Shown piece by piece: positions 15,983-26,116 of a DNA stretch of 56,122 nucleotides. How positions within the stretch are numbered: position 1 is the stretch's first letter; each line of letters starts with the position of its first letter. The stretch comes from Bacteroidota bacterium (GTDB lineage Bacteria > Bacteroidota > Bacteroidia > Cytophagales > Cyclobacteriaceae). The stretch spans positions 1 to 56,122 of the forward strand of contig JACZXH010000011.1 in assembly GCA_022571715.1 (NCBI GenBank), in the 5' to 3' direction. A program made the position numbers and the translations under genes. The notes under the pieces were generated by a model. It searched no databases. It saw only the letters and a program-made list of their open reading frames with translations, and was not told where the DNA came from.

Positions 15983-18721
15983 CTATAGCGTACGCTTGGT
16001 TTCTTTTTCTTCGTAACCTTCAATTATATCTCCTACCTTTATGTCGTTGAAGTTCTCAATACTAATACCACATTCATATCCGTTTTTAACTTCGCCTACA
16101 TCTTCCTTAAATCGTTTAAGTTGAGATACTTCGCCGGAATAAACGACTACTCCTTCCCGAATTAACCGAATACGATTGTTTCGTTTTATGGATCCTTCAG
16201 TAACCATGCATCCTGCAATTGTACCTGCTCTTGAAATTTTAAATATTTCACGAACCTCTGCATTTCCTATAATGACTTCTTCCACTTCAGGGGCAAGCAT
16301 GCCTTCCATAGCATCTTTAACCTCATTTATGGCGTCATAGATCACAGAGTACAACCTAATATCAATTTCTTCGGCTTCGGCAAGATTTCGTGCATTAGCT
16401 GAAGGACGTACCTGGAAACCAATAATCACCGCATCCGATGCAGATGCAAGAAGCACATCTGATTCTGATATCTGACCTATGGCTTTATGAATGATATTCA
16501 CCTGGATTTCTTTGGTAGAAAGTTTCAACAGCGAGTCTGATAAGGCTTCAATAGAGCCATCCACATCACCTTTCACAATGATATTCAATTCTTTGAATGA
16601 TCCGATTGCTAATCTGCGGCCAATTTCGTCAAGGGTAATGTGCTTTTGCGTACGAATGTTCTGCTCACGAAGTATTTGCTCACGTTTATTGGCTATCTCC
16701 CTTGCTTCGCGTTCAGTTTCTATCACATTGAATTTGTCTCCTGCCTGCGGAGCACCATCCAGACCGAGCATTAGTACAGGAGTGGATGTCCTGGCTTCCT
16801 TCAACCGGCTTCCGGTGTGGTCAAACATGGCTTTTACACGGCCAAAGTGCGAACCTGCAATTACGATGTCGCCAATCTGCAATTTTCCAGCCTGTACCAG
16901 AAGTGTAGAGAGATAACCTCTTCCTTTATCGAGGGAGGCTTCAATAACCGTACCTAGTGCAGGTTTATCAGGGTTGGCCTTAAGTTCAAGCATTTCAGCT
17001 TCAAGCAATACTTTTTCGAGCAAATCATCAATCCCATCCCCGGTTTTTGCAGATATTTCCTGTGATTGGTATTTACCACCCCAATCCTCCACCAGGATAT
17101 TCACATTGGCCAGCTCTTTTTTGATTTTATCCGGATCTGCATTCGGTTTATCAATTTTATTTATAGCAATAATAATGGGCACTCCGGCTACCTGGGCATG
17201 ATTGATAGCTTCCTTTGTTTGGGGCATCACATTGTCATCAGCTGCCACCACAATAATTACAATATCCGTTACTTTAGCTCCACGTGCCCGCATGGCAGTA
17301 AAGGCTTCGTGCCCCGGGGTATCTAGAAAAGCTATTTTATGACCATCTGGTGTTAATACATCATACGCTCCGATATGCTGAGTAATACCTCCGGCTTCTG
17401 ATGCAGTGATATTGGTTTTCCGGATGTAATCTAGCAAAGATGTTTTTCCGTGGTCAACGTGACCCATGATGGTAACAATGGGAGCTCTTTCTTTTAAATC
17501 ATCTTCATTGTCAACTATTTCTTTTACTACTACCTCCTCTTCAGCTGTAGAAAAATCAACATCAAAATCAAATTCATCAGTAATCATTGTAATAGATTCA
17601 GCATCGAGTCGTTGATTGATGGATACGAACATCCCCATGGACATGCAGGACGCGATCACCTCATTTACATCGACATCCATAAGTGAAGCAAGATCGTTAG
17701 CAGAGATAAACTCGGTAACTTTTAATGTTTTGGAGTCTTCCTTCTCCTGGAGTATTGCTTCTTCTCTGGCTTCCGCCTGGACTGTCCGCTTCTCTTTTCG
17801 GTATCTTGCTCCTGCAGATCTTTTTGTTCCGCCCCGGAGTTTTGCCAGAGTGGCTTTTATATGCTCCTGAATTTCTTTATCTGTAAGTTCTGGTTTAACA
17901 ACACGCTCATTTCTTTTACCTTTTTGATAAGTTGCTTTGCCTTTGTCTTCACCCGGAATTCGTTTACGGGGCCTTTTTTTCTTCCGGTGAGCTAAAATCT
18001 CATCCGAAGAAGCTACAGGTTTATTTTTTTCTTTGACAGGTATTTTGGGAAGTTCGATTTTTCCTACAACTTTCAACCCCTTAAGTTTGTCAGCTTTTGC
18101 CTCTATTACTTCAGTAGCAATAACATCGGATGCAGGAGTTTCTGCTTCAGCAACACTTTCTTTAGCCTGCTTTTTTTCTTCAGTTTGCGATTCTGCAACT
18201 TCTTCTTTCGCTACCTTTTCAGTTTCTTTTTCTTTTTTCGGTATGGCTGATAGATCTATTTTACCTACTACCTTTATTCCTTTGAGTTTCGTACTTTCAG
18301 TAGGAGCAGGATCAGGTTGTTGTGTGGAGACCGGTTCCGGTTTTTCGACTTTCTCTTCTTCCTTTACTATAGGTTCGTCTACAACGGGTTCATCGATAGT
18401 TTGCTGCCCGATAGAGATATTTTTGATCAGAAATTCATCGTCATCAACATTTATCCTTTCCTTGTTTTCGAGTTTTTCTATAACAACGTTCTCGGTATGT
18501 TTTAATCCAATTGATAGGCTTTCAGCTTCTTCTTTTTCATGAAGAGAATCGGCAAATTCTTTAGCCAGTAACTCGTATTGCTCAGAAGATATTTTTGCAT
18601 TTGGGCTATGATCTATTTCAAATCCCTTCTTGGCCAGATGATCAATAATAGTGTCTTTTCCTATATTAAGCTTCCTGGCTACCTGACCAAGTCTCATGGT
18701 TCTTTCTTCAGACATACTCAA
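15983..18721 (-). CDS. infB: Translation initiation factor IF-2
   Basis: 912 residues. An IF2_N-type domain starts the protein ([21 protein letters not shown]), followed by a long acidic/basic linker with two copies of a KLKGxKVVGKIxL motif. A second IF2_N-like segment ([18 protein letters not shown]) precedes the GTPase, which has GHVDHGKT near residue 415, DTPGHEAF near 467 and NKID near 522. Domains II to IV follow to the C-terminus. IF-2 brings initiator tRNA to the 30S subunit. It lies 33 bp downstream of nusA in the conserved rimP-nusA-infB order. Confidence 0.98.
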   Translation of the reverse strand: MSMSEERTMRLGQVARKLNIGKDTIIDHLAKKGFEIDHSPNAKISSEQYELLAKEFADSLHEKEEAESLSIGLKHTENVVIEKLENKERINVDDDEFLIKNISIGQQTIDEPVVDEPIVKEEEKVEKPEPVSTQQPDPAPTESTKLKGIKVVGKIDLSAIPKKEKETEKVAKEEVAESQTEEKKQAKESVAEAETPASDVIATEVIEAKADKLKGLKVVGKIELPKIPVKEKNKPVASSDEILAHRKKKRPRKRIPGEDKGKATYQKGKRNERVVKPELTDKEIQEHIKATLAKLRGGTKRSAGARYRKEKRTVQAEAREEAILQEKEDSKTLKVTEFISANDLASLMDVDVNEVIASCMSMGMFVSINQRLDAESITMITDEFDFDVDFSTAEEEVVVKEIVDNEDDLKERAPIVTIMGHVDHGKTSLLDYIRKTNITASEAGGITQHIGAYDVLTPDGHKIAFLDTPGHEAFTAMRARGAKVTDIVIIVVAADDNVMPQTKEAINHAQVAGVPIIIAINKIDKPNADPDKIKKELANVNILVEDWGGKYQSQEISAKTGDGIDDLLEKVLLEAEMLELKANPDKPALGTVIEASLDKGRGYLSTLLVQAGKLQIGDIVIAGSHFGRVKAMFDHTGSRLKEARTSTPVLMLGLDGAPQAGDKFNVIETEREAREIANKREQILREQNIRTQKHITLDEIGRRLAIGSFKELNIIVKGDVDGSIEALSDSLLKLSTKEIQVNIIHKAIGQISESDVLLASASDAVIIGFQVRPSANARNLAEAEEIDIRLYSVIYDAINEVKDAMEGMLAPEVEEVIIGNAEVREIFKISRAGTIAGCMVTEGSIKRNNRIRLIREGVVVYSGEVSQLKRFKEDVGEVKNGYECGISIENFNDIKVGDIIEGYEEKETKRTL

Positions 18722-18754
18722 ATATCCTTCTTTTTTACGATTTTTAAAAATTTG

Positions 18755-19996
18755 CTATTCGAACTCCTGGCTCAAAATACCTATAACATCGTCTATCGTT
18801 TCATCTTCAAGATCGGTTCTTCTTACAAGTTCCTCTTTTGACAAACCCAAAACGCTTTTAGCGGTATCCAGGCCTATTCGTTTCAGTTCGTCAATAACCC
18901 AGCTTTCAATTTCATCTCCAAATTCATCCAGATCCACATCCTCTTCTTCAAACGCTGCCAGTTCTCTGAAAACGTCGATCTCCATCCCTACAAGCCGGCT
19001 GGCAAGCTTTATGTTTTGCCCTCCTTTACCGATTGCAAGCGAAACCTGGTCGGGTTTCAGATAAACAGATACTCGTCCGTTTTCTTTATCGATTTTCATT
19101 GAAGTGATTTTGGCAGGACTTAACGACCTGGAAATGTATAGTTCGAGATTATCCGTAAAATTGATAACATCGATATTTTCATTTTGAAGCTCTCTTACAA
19201 TGGCATGGATCCGTGACCCTTTCATACCAACACAGGCACCAACCGGATCAATCCGGTCATCATATGACTCTACTGAAACCTTAGCCCGTTCGCCGGGTTC
19301 CCTGACTACATTTTTAATGGTGATCAGCCCATCGTACACTTCAGGTACCTCACTCTCGAAAAGCCGTTCGAGAAATTTAGGAGATGTGCGCGACAGAATA
19401 ATTCTTGGATTTCCGTTTGCCATTTCAACACGGTGCACTACCGCACGTATGGTATCTCCTTTCCTGAACCTGTCTTTTGGTATTTGCTCATTTTTTGGCA
19501 GGATCAACTCATTCCCGTCATTATCGATAAGCAGCACTTCCCTGCTGAGAATTTGATACACCTCTCCGGTGATCACTTCTTCAACCAGGTCTTTATACTT
19601 CTGAAAAAGAATGTCTTTTTCAAGGTCTTTAATTTTTTGCATCAACGTTTGCCTGGCAGTCATCACCGCTCTGCGGCCAAAATCTACAAGTGAAATTTCT
19701 TCAGCTACCTCTTCGCCGATTTCAAAATCGCTTTCTATTTTCCGAGCTTCCGAAAGGCTTATTTTATCATAATCCCAGATATCTTCTGAATTATCATCCA
19801 CAATTTCACGAAAGCGCCAGATTTCCAGATCACCTTTGTCTGCATTGATTACAATGTCAAAGTTCTCATCGTACCCGTATTTTTTACGGATCATCGTTCT
19901 GAACACATCCTCTAATATGCGGATCATTGTAGGACGGTCTATGTTCTTATTCCTTGCAAAATCCGCAAACGATTCGATTAAGAATTGAGTATCCAT
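18755..19996 (-). CDS. nusA: Transcription termination/antitermination factor NusA
   Basis: 413 residues. The N-terminal polymerase-binding domain is followed by an S1 domain (about 135-200, VYQILSREVLLIDNDGNEL onwards). KH domains include the ACVGMKGSRIHAIVREL signature near residue 255 and SLAIGKGGQNIKLASRL near residue 320. The C-terminus is acidic with a short helix-hairpin-helix-like repeat (LDTAKSVLGLSKEELVRRTDL). NusA binds RNA polymerase and modulates pausing and termination. It is 16 bp downstream of rimP. Confidence 0.97.
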   Translation of the reverse strand: MDTQFLIESFADFARNKNIDRPTMIRILEDVFRTMIRKKYGYDENFDIVINADKGDLEIWRFREIVDDNSEDIWDYDKISLSEARKIESDFEIGEEVAEEISLVDFGRRAVMTARQTLMQKIKDLEKDILFQKYKDLVEEVITGEVYQILSREVLLIDNDGNELILPKNEQIPKDRFRKGDTIRAVVHRVEMANGNPRIILSRTSPKFLERLFESEVPEVYDGLITIKNVVREPGERAKVSVESYDDRIDPVGACVGMKGSRIHAIVRELQNENIDVINFTDNLELYISRSLSPAKITSMKIDKENGRVSVYLKPDQVSLAIGKGGQNIKLASRLVGMEIDVFRELAAFEEEDVDLDEFGDEIESWVIDELKRIGLDTAKSVLGLSKEELVRRTDLEDETIDDVIGILSQEFE

Positions 19997-20012
19997 TTTT
20001 CTTAATTTTTTA

Positions 20013-20486
20013 TCAGTAATTATTAAATAAAACTAACACTTTGGCTAACCGGATATTTTCGAATGATACTGTCAGGGTTTCCTTTTTTATTTTTTTCTTT
20101 CCTGACAAAAAACTTTTTTCAATACGAATAAAATCCTTTTGTACTTCAGTCAATTTTCCTTCAATCTCTTTACCATCCTGCAAATGGATCTGTAGATTCT
20201 TTCCAATATTTTTGAAATACTGCCGGTTAAGTTGTAACGGTTGATCAATACCCGGTGATGAAACTTCTAGCAAATAATTCGAGTCAAAATAGTTGTGATT
20301 TTCAAGCTCAACTGAAAGTTTTCTGCTAATACGTGCACAATCATCAATGGTAAGCCCTGAATCACTGTCAACCAATACCAGAAGTTTCCCGCTTCCTGAC
20401 CCGCCTTTGTGAATAATATTCACCAAAAACTGATCTTTTTCGAGAAGAGGTTCTACCAATTTTTCTATTTCAACCATTAATTCCAT
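20013..20486 (-). CDS. rimP: Ribosome maturation factor RimP
   Basis: 157 residues from the ATG at 20486 (MELMVEIEKLVEPLL). The open frame reaches 15 codons further up, but those codons run through a perfect hairpin and have no RimP similarity. The DUF150 signatures are present: LVLVDSDSGLTIDDCARISR near residue 40-60 and YLLEVSSPGIDQPL near 80. RimP assists late 30S assembly. It is the first gene of rimP-nusA-infB, and its leader carries a terminator-like stem-loop, so the operon may be under attenuation control. Confidence 0.93.
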   Translation of the reverse strand: MELMVEIEKLVEPLLEKDQFLVNIIHKGGSGSGKLLVLVDSDSGLTIDDCARISRKLSVELENHNYFDSNYLLEVSSPGIDQPLQLNRQYFKNIGKNLQIHLQDGKEIEGKLTEVQKDFIRIEKSFLSGKKKIKKETLTVSFENIRLAKVLVLFNNY

Positions 20487-20500
20487 AGCTCCGAAACAAA

Positions 20501-20525
20501 AGAGGGGACAAATTGTGTCCCCTCT
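20501..20525 (-). promoter_or_regulatory. Terminator-like hairpin in the rimP-nusA-infB leader
   Basis: A perfect 10 bp stem, AGAGGGGACA (20501-20510) with TGTCCCCTCT (20516-20525), has a 5 nt loop. On the minus strand the stem is followed by TTTGTTT, a U-rich tract, and then by the rimP ATG 15 nt from the stem. This is the form of an intrinsic terminator placed between promoter and first gene. Confidence 0.65.
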
Positions 20526-20540
20526 GGTCAAGAGTAATTG

Positions 20541-20572
20541 TAAAAGTAGCCTTTTTTTTAATTTTCAACAAG
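20541..20572 (-). promoter_or_regulatory. Predicted promoter of the rimP operon
   Basis: On the minus strand, CTTG (20569-20572), a 20 bp spacer and TACTTTTA (20541-20548). The -7 box differs from TAnnTTTG only in the last base. Transcription would begin near 20537, giving a leader of about 50 nt made mostly of the hairpin. Confidence 0.4.
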
Positions 20573-20621
20573 ATTGTTCATATCAATTCGATGATAATTG
20601 AGTGGGTTTGTAACGTTTTGT

Positions 20622-20629
20622 TATTTTTG
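20622..20629 (+). promoter_or_regulatory. -7 promoter element for cysS
   Basis: TATTTTTG matches TAnnTTTG perfectly and ends 4 nt before the ATG at 20634, which predicts a leaderless or nearly leaderless cysS transcript. A weak ATTG lies 21 nt upstream of it. Confidence 0.5.
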
Positions 20630-20633
20630 CCGC

Positions 20634-22127
20634 ATGCCTGGCGACCTCTTCATATTTAATAGCCTTACAAGAAAGAAAGAAAAGTTTGAACCACATAACC
20701 CTCCTTTCGTAGGAATGTATGTTTGCGGCCCTACCGTTTATAGTGATATCCATTTAGGTAATGTCCGTACATTCCTCGCTTTTGATGTGGTTTATCGTTA
20801 TCTGACCTACTTGGGATATAAAGTTCGTTATGTACGTAACATAACCGACGTAGGTCATCTGGAAAGTGATGCAGATGAAGGTGAAGATAAGATTGGCAAA
20901 AAGGCCAAACTTATGAACCTGGAGCCTATGGAAGTCGTTCAGAAATTTACCAACGACTTTCATAATGTGCTTCAAAAATTCAATTTTCTTCCGCCGAATA
21001 TTGAACCGTCGGCCACAGGTCATATTATTGAGCAGATTGAATGGGTTAAAAGGCTGATTAGCAAAGGTATGGCGTATGAGGTAAACGGATCCGTATATTT
21101 TGAAGTTAATAATTATAATAAGAAAAACCACTATGGTGTTTTGTCAGGAAGAGTAGTGGATGAGCTTATGGAAAGCGGCAGAAAACTTGACAGGCAAGAA
21201 GAAAAAAAGGAAGCAATTGATTTTGCACTGTGGAAAAAAGCTTCAGAAGGCCATCTGATGCAATGGAATTCGCCATGGGGAATGGGCTTCCCTGGCTGGC
21301 ATCTCGAATGTTCTGTAATGAGTACAAAATACCTGGGTGATAGATTTGATATACATGGAGGGGGAATGGATCTTAAATTTCCGCATCATGAATGTGAGAT
21401 CGCGCAGTCGGTGAGCGTAACTGGTAAAACTCCGGCTAAGTATTGGATCCATACAAATATGCTAACCGTGAACGGACAGAAAATGAGTAAGTCACTGGGT
21501 AACTCATTTCTACCTGAGGAGCTTTTTCAAGGAAGCCATCAATTGCTCGACCAGCCATACAGCCCGATGACGGTACGGTTTTTTATGCTCCAGTCACATT
21601 ACTCCAGCACACTCGATTTTTCGAATGTAGCGTTGAAAGCTGCCATTAAAGGTTATAAAAAACTGATCAACGGCCTGAGGATAATTCAGGAAATGCAATA
21701 TGAGACTCCGGATGTGGGAAGCCCTGTAAACGAAGAGCTTGTGATCCAAATCCGAAAAAATATTGATTCCTGCCACGAAGCTATGAATGATAATTTCAAT
21801 ACGGCGCTTACCATTGGGCATTTATTTACTCTGTTAAAAAGGATAAACGCCTTGCATAATGGGGTGTTGCCATTTTCGGAAGTAGGAGCGGAGACATTTA
21901 AAAAGTTGAAAGAGACATATATAAATTTTATAGTGAATGTGCTTGGGCTGAAAGAAGAAAAACCGGAGAACATCAGTCAATTCCTTTTGTCTCTTATTGA
22001 GTTGTACAAGGATGCAAAGTTTAACAGGCAATATGAAAAAGTTGACAAGATACGGGCAAGCCTGAAAGCATCAGGCATTGTTTTGAAAGATATGAAAACA
22101 GGAATAGATTGGGCATATGAGGAATAA
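20634..22127 (+). CDS. cysS: Cysteinyl-tRNA synthetase
   Basis: 497 residues from the ATG at 20634 (MPGDLFIFNSLTRKKEKF), which matches the conserved CysRS N-terminus; a TTG 36 bp upstream would add residues without similarity and overlap the promoter. The zinc ligand Cys31 lies in MYVCGPTVYS, the HIGH motif is HLGN at 40-43, further zinc ligands are in GWHLECS and HHECEIAQS, and KMSKS is at 283-287. The enzyme charges tRNA-Cys. Its end overlaps the next gene by 11 bp. Confidence 0.97.
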   Translation: MPGDLFIFNSLTRKKEKFEPHNPPFVGMYVCGPTVYSDIHLGNVRTFLAFDVVYRYLTYLGYKVRYVRNITDVGHLESDADEGEDKIGKKAKLMNLEPMEVVQKFTNDFHNVLQKFNFLPPNIEPSATGHIIEQIEWVKRLISKGMAYEVNGSVYFEVNNYNKKNHYGVLSGRVVDELMESGRKLDRQEEKKEAIDFALWKKASEGHLMQWNSPWGMGFPGWHLECSVMSTKYLGDRFDIHGGGMDLKFPHHECEIAQSVSVTGKTPAKYWIHTNMLTVNGQKMSKSLGNSFLPEELFQGSHQLLDQPYSPMTVRFFMLQSHYSSTLDFSNVALKAAIKGYKKLINGLRIIQEMQYETPDVGSPVNEELVIQIRKNIDSCHEAMNDNFNTALTIGHLFTLLKRINALHNGVLPFSEVGAETFKKLKETYINFIVNVLGLKEEKPENISQFLLSLIELYKDAKFNRQYEKVDKIRASLKASGIVLKDMKTGIDWAYEE

Positions 22128-23130
22128 CGCATATTTATTATTACTTTATTTCTGGGTAATCATTGCATTTTCCTGCCAGCGAATGACAACTGATTCGGAG
22201 GAAGTGGTTTCAAAACTTCCCGAAAAAAGAGTTGAGGTTCCGGCATTCAATGCTGATTCTGCATTCTATTTTATTGAAAAACAGGTAAATTTTGGTCCCA
22301 GGGTACCCAACAGCAAAGCACACAGGCTCACCGGAGACTATCTGGTAAAGAAACTCCAAAGCTACGGAGCGGAAGTTATAGAACAGCAATTTGAAGCCAC
22401 CACGTTTGATAATGAAACCTTGTATCTGCGTAATATTATTGCCGGCTTTTTCCCGGAAAAGCGAAAACGGATTTTGCTCGCAGCTCACTGGGATACGCGG
22501 CCTTATGCCGACAAAGATGAAGACGAGGCCCGCAGAAATGAACCAATAGACGGTGCGAATGACGGTGCCAGCGGTGTAGCCGTATTGCTGGAAATTGCAA
22601 GAATAATTCACGAATACCCTGTGAAACCAGAAGTAGGGATAGATATTATTTTTTTTGATGGTGAGGACTGGGGCGAATTAAACTCAGGTTTGAAAAAGCC
22701 AACCCCACCTGAACTGGATTCATGGTGGTGTCTGGGCTCACAGTATTGGTCAAAAAACAAGCATATTCCTCATTATTCAGCCTATTATGGAATTCTGGTT
22801 GATATGGTCGGAGCTAGAAATGCCCAGTTTTATATTGAAGGCCTTTCCAGTGACTATGCCAGCAAAGTGGTTATAAAAATATGGGACTGGGGGAATGTAC
22901 TTGGTTACAGTAATTTATTTATTTATGATAAAAAGCAGGGTATCACTGATGATCATAAATATGTAAATGAAATTGCCCGCATTCCTATGGTCAATATTGT
23001 TCATTATGACCAGGAATATGGGTATTTTGGCGATTTTCACCATACGCATAAAGATAATCTGGAACTTATTGATAGAAATGTATTGAAAGGAGTAGGTGAA
23101 ACCCTCGTGTATGTCATTTATCACGAATAA
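22117..23130 (+). CDS. M28-family peptidase / glutaminyl-peptide cyclotransferase-like lipoprotein
   Basis: 337 residues. The signal ends at Cys20 (IIAFSC), a good lipobox, so the protein is probably lipid-anchored. The M28 zinc site can be followed: LLAAHWDTRPYAD (His, Asp) near residue 125, GANDGASGV (Asp) near 147, FFDGEDWG (Glu-Asp) near 180 and FHHTHKDN (His) near 308. The inserted loop with a WWCLGSQYW stretch after the metal-binding Glu fits glutaminyl cyclases, which convert N-terminal Gln to pyroglutamate, better than aminopeptidases. It overlaps cysS by 11 bp and is convergent with rfbA, 5 bp away. Confidence 0.85.
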   Translation: MRNNAYLLLLYFWVIIAFSCQRMTTDSEEVVSKLPEKRVEVPAFNADSAFYFIEKQVNFGPRVPNSKAHRLTGDYLVKKLQSYGAEVIEQQFEATTFDNETLYLRNIIAGFFPEKRKRILLAAHWDTRPYADKDEDEARRNEPIDGANDGASGVAVLLEIARIIHEYPVKPEVGIDIIFFDGEDWGELNSGLKKPTPPELDSWWCLGSQYWSKNKHIPHYSAYYGILVDMVGARNAQFYIEGLSSDYASKVVIKIWDWGNVLGYSNLFIYDKKQGITDDHKYVNEIARIPMVNIVHYDQEYGYFGDFHHTHKDNLELIDRNVLKGVGETLVYVIYHE

Positions 23131-23135
23131 CTACT

Positions 23136-23999
23136 TTATTTATCGAGAAGATTAAGCAGGTATTTCCCGTATCCGCTGCTTATAAGGGGTTTAGCAAGTT
23201 TTTTGAGATTTTCACTGTCAATGTATTCCATCCGGTAGGCAATTTCTTCGATACAGCCTACTTTCAGGCCCTGCCTCTCTTCAATGACACGTACAAATTC
23301 ACCGGCCTGCATTAATGATACAAATGTGCCTGTATCAAGCCAGGCGGTACCTCTGCCAAGAATGGTAACCTTAAGCTGGTTATTTTCAAGATATGTTTTG
23401 TTAACATCAGTAATTTCATACTCCCCGCGGGCGCTGGGTTTTAGATTACGGGCGATCTCCACAACCTGATTATCATAAAAATAAAGTCCGGGTACAGCAA
23501 AATTTGATTTGGGATGCTTGGGTTTTTCCTCTATGGAGATCACCTCTTTATTGTCATTGAATTCAACCACTCCGTAGCGTTGTGGATCATGTACGTGATA
23601 AGCAAATACAATTCCACCATTAGGATTGTTGTTGTTTCGTAAAAGCCTGCCCATACCAGTGCCATAAAAAATATTATCACCAAGTATCAGGGCAACATTA
23701 TCTTTGCCGATAAATGATTCGCCGATGATAAATGCCTGAGCAAGTCCATTAGGCTCGTGTTGTGTTTCGTAATAAAAATTACATCCCAACCGGGCCCCAT
23801 CTCCAAGCAGACCTTGAAATAATGGTATATCTTTCGGTGTTGAAATGATAAGAATTTCACGGATTCCTGCAATCATTAGGGTGGCAAGGGGGTAATAAAT
23901 CATAGGTTTGTCATATACAGGCAGAAGCTGTTTACTAACTGACAACGTTACCGGGTGGAGTCTTGATCCTGTGCCGCCTGCAAGAATGATCCCTTTCAT
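23136..23999 (-). CDS. rfbA: Glucose-1-phosphate thymidylyltransferase
   Basis: 287 residues, the standard length. The nucleotidyltransferase signature [18 protein letters not shown] is at residues 8-25, followed by [27 protein letters not shown] near 110 and [11 protein letters not shown] near 220. The enzyme makes dTDP-glucose from dTTP and glucose 1-phosphate, the first step toward dTDP-deoxyhexoses. It is the last gene of the nucleotide-sugar operon, 29 bp after rfbB. The later genes rfbC and rfbD are not in the window. Confidence 0.96.
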   Translation of the reverse strand: MKGIILAGGTGSRLHPVTLSVSKQLLPVYDKPMIYYPLATLMIAGIREILIISTPKDIPLFQGLLGDGARLGCNFYYETQHEPNGLAQAFIIGESFIGKDNVALILGDNIFYGTGMGRLLRNNNNPNGGIVFAYHVHDPQRYGVVEFNDNKEVISIEEKPKHPKSNFAVPGLYFYDNQVVEIARNLKPSARGEYEITDVNKTYLENNQLKVTILGRGTAWLDTGTFVSLMQAGEFVRVIEERQGLKVGCIEEIAYRMEYIDSENLKKLAKPLISSGYGKYLLNLLDK

Positions 24000-24028
24000 A
24001 ATGTTGTTCTGTAGTTTATATGTTGATA

Positions 24029-25096
24029 TTAACGATTTTTGTATTGATTGTCATAGTACGTTTTGTATGCGCCCGAAGTAACGCGATCCAGCCAGGCTTT
24101 GTTTTCAAGATACCACTCAACCGTAATTTCAAGCCCCTGTTCAAATGTTACCGAAGTATTCCACTTCAGCTCATTGCTGATCTTAGTAGCGTCGATAGCA
24201 TACCGCATATCGTGACCAGGACGGTCTTTGACAAATTCTATTAGTTTTTCAGAGGTTCCGGACGGCCTGTGAAGTTTATCATCCATAATACCGCACAACA
24301 ATCTGACAATATCAATATTCTTCCATTCATTAAACCCACCAATATTGTAAGTTTCTCCCTTTCTTCCACGATGGAATACATGATCGATTGCTGCAGCATG
24401 ATCTTTCACATAAAGCCAGTCACGGATATTCTCTCCTTTCCCATACACCGGCAAAAGCTTATTGTTCCGGATATTATGGATCATTAATGGGACTAGTTTT
24501 TCAGGAAACTGATAAGGGCCATAATTATTTGAACAGTTTGAGATTACAATGGGTAACGCGTAGGTATTTTCATAAGCTCTTACAAAATGGTCAGAACCGG
24601 CTTTCGATGCAGAATAAGGCGACTTAGGGTCGTAAGAAGTGGTTTCAGTGAAATAGGCGGAATCACTGAGTGATCCATACACTTCATCTGTAGAAATATG
24701 GTAAAAAAGCTTATTATCGAAATGATCTTTCCAGATGGCTAATGCAGCGTTTAAAAGATTTACCGTTCCAAACACATTGGTAGTCACAAAACTTGAAGGA
24801 TCCAGAATAGATCTGTCGACATGAGATTCGGCAGCAAGATGGATTACAGCATCGAATTCATGATTGTTAAAAAGGGAATTGATAAACGTCACATTTGTAA
24901 TGTCGCCCTTAATAAATTGATAATTAGGCATTTTTTCAACATCACATAAATTTTCCAGGTTGCCTGCATAAGTGAGTTTATCCAGGTTAACAATAGTATA
25001 TTCCGGATATGAGGTAACAAACCGGCGCACAACATGTGAACCGATAAAACCTGCTCCGCCTGTTATTAAAATTTTATAATTTTTATTACTTTCCAC
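24029..25096 (-). CDS. rfbB: dTDP-glucose 4,6-dehydratase
   Basis: 355 residues. The NAD-binding [11 protein letters not shown] motif is at about residues 13-23. The catalytic Asp-Glu pair of the dehydratase subfamily is in HISTDEVYG near residue 137, and the Tyr-Lys pair in [10 protein letters not shown] near 164. HRPGHD ([11 protein letters not shown]) near residue 300 is also typical of RmlB. It turns dTDP-glucose into dTDP-4-keto-6-deoxyglucose. It overlaps the end of galE by 11 bp, so the two are translationally coupled. Confidence 0.96.
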   Translation of the reverse strand: MESNKNYKILITGGAGFIGSHVVRRFVTSYPEYTIVNLDKLTYAGNLENLCDVEKMPNYQFIKGDITNVTFINSLFNNHEFDAVIHLAAESHVDRSILDPSSFVTTNVFGTVNLLNAALAIWKDHFDNKLFYHISTDEVYGSLSDSAYFTETTSYDPKSPYSASKAGSDHFVRAYENTYALPIVISNCSNNYGPYQFPEKLVPLMIHNIRNNKLLPVYGKGENIRDWLYVKDHAAAIDHVFHRGRKGETYNIGGFNEWKNIDIVRLLCGIMDDKLHRPSGTSEKLIEFVKDRPGHDMRYAIDATKISNELKWNTSVTFEQGLEITVEWYLENKAWLDRVTSGAYKTYYDNQYKNR

Positions 25097-26114
25097 GACT
25101 TTTTAATACTTTCTGCCAGTTCCAGGCATCGTATAATGCCTGTTTTAATGTTCGTTCGGCTTTCCAGTTTAGTTCTTCATAAATTTTATCGGCATTTGCC
25201 CATACTTTCTCTATGTCACCTGGTCTGCGTATGCCGATCCTGTATTTTACTTTTTCACCTGTTGCCAACTCGAAAGTTTTTATGACATCAAGTACGGTAT
25301 GGCCATTTCCTGTGCCTACATTGAATACCTGATAAACGGAATCATTTTTTTCCTTTTCCAGATAATCCAGTGCTTTTACATGCGCCTTTGCCAGGTCAAC
25401 CACATGAATATAATCTCGTACACACGTTCCATCAGGGGTATTATAATCATCTCCGAAGATAATTAGTTCTTCGCGGATTCCCGCCACGGTTTGAGTAAGA
25501 AACGGGATAAGGTTATTTGGGGTTCCGATCGGTAATTCACCAATTTGTGAGGTAGGATGAGCTCCTACTGGATTAAAATATCGTAACGAAACGGCTTTTA
25601 TTTTTCCGGTTGCATCAACGGTATCTTTTATGATCTCTTCACAGATTTGCTTGGTATTGCCATACGGCGATTCGGCTTTTTTCACCGGCGATGATTCCGT
25701 AACCGGTAAATCATCTGGCTGTCCATAAACAGTGCAAGAAGAGGAAAAAACCAAGTTTTTAATATTGAATTTCAGCATTGCGCTTAATAGTTCCAGCAGC
25801 GAATTGATATTGTTTTTATAGTATTGAACTGGCTTTTCTACTGACTCACCAACCGCTTTATAGGCTGCAAAATGAATGCATCCGGTAATTTCCGGCTCTG
25901 ATTCAAATACATGTTTTACGAATTGTTCATCGTTGCAATCACCTGCATATAGCGAGATAGTTTCTCCTGTTATTGCTTCGATTCCTTTAAGAACGCTCTT
26001 TTCCGAATTTGAAAAGTTGTCAATGATCACAGGCTTGTAATCTGCCCGAAACAATTCAACTACGGTATGAGATCCGATATAGCCGGCGCCGCCTGTCACT
26101 AAAATTGATGGCAT
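25086..26114 (-). CDS. galE: UDP-glucose 4-epimerase
   Basis: 342 residues, standard GalE length. GGAGYIGSHTV lies at residues 8-18, the FAAYKAVGESV motif near 84-94, SSSCTVYG (Ser) near 125 and the catalytic Tyr-Lys in SPYGNTKQICE near 150. The C-terminus contains the KYRIGIRRPGDIEKVWA stretch typical of GalE. It interconverts UDP-glucose and UDP-galactose. It lies 2 bp after the UDP-xylose synthase gene and overlaps rfbB by 11 bp. Confidence 0.96.
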   Translation of the reverse strand: MPSILVTGGAGYIGSHTVVELFRADYKPVIIDNFSNSEKSVLKGIEAITGETISLYAGDCNDEQFVKHVFESEPEITGCIHFAAYKAVGESVEKPVQYYKNNINSLLELLSAMLKFNIKNLVFSSSCTVYGQPDDLPVTESSPVKKAESPYGNTKQICEEIIKDTVDATGKIKAVSLRYFNPVGAHPTSQIGELPIGTPNNLIPFLTQTVAGIREELIIFGDDYNTPDGTCVRDYIHVVDLAKAHVKALDYLEKEKNDSVYQVFNVGTGNGHTVLDVIKTFELATGEKVKYRIGIRRPGDIEKVWANADKIYEELNWKAERTLKQALYDAWNWQKVLKSRGK

Positions 26115-26116
26115 TG

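Noticed and set aside
18010-18720. Long plus-strand Ser-rich frame over infB
   Set aside because: It is the antisense shadow of the Lys/Glu-rich IF-2 linker.
20487-20531. Longer rimP start
   Set aside because: The extra codons come from the perfect hairpin of the leader and have no RimP similarity.
20551-20558. T-tract beside cysS as a terminator
   Set aside because: No stem precedes it on the plus strand; it is the A-rich spacer of the rimP promoter on the other strand.
20598-20633. Longer cysS start at a TTG
   Set aside because: The extra residues have no CysRS similarity and overlap the -7 promoter box; MPGDLFIFNSLTRKK is the family start.
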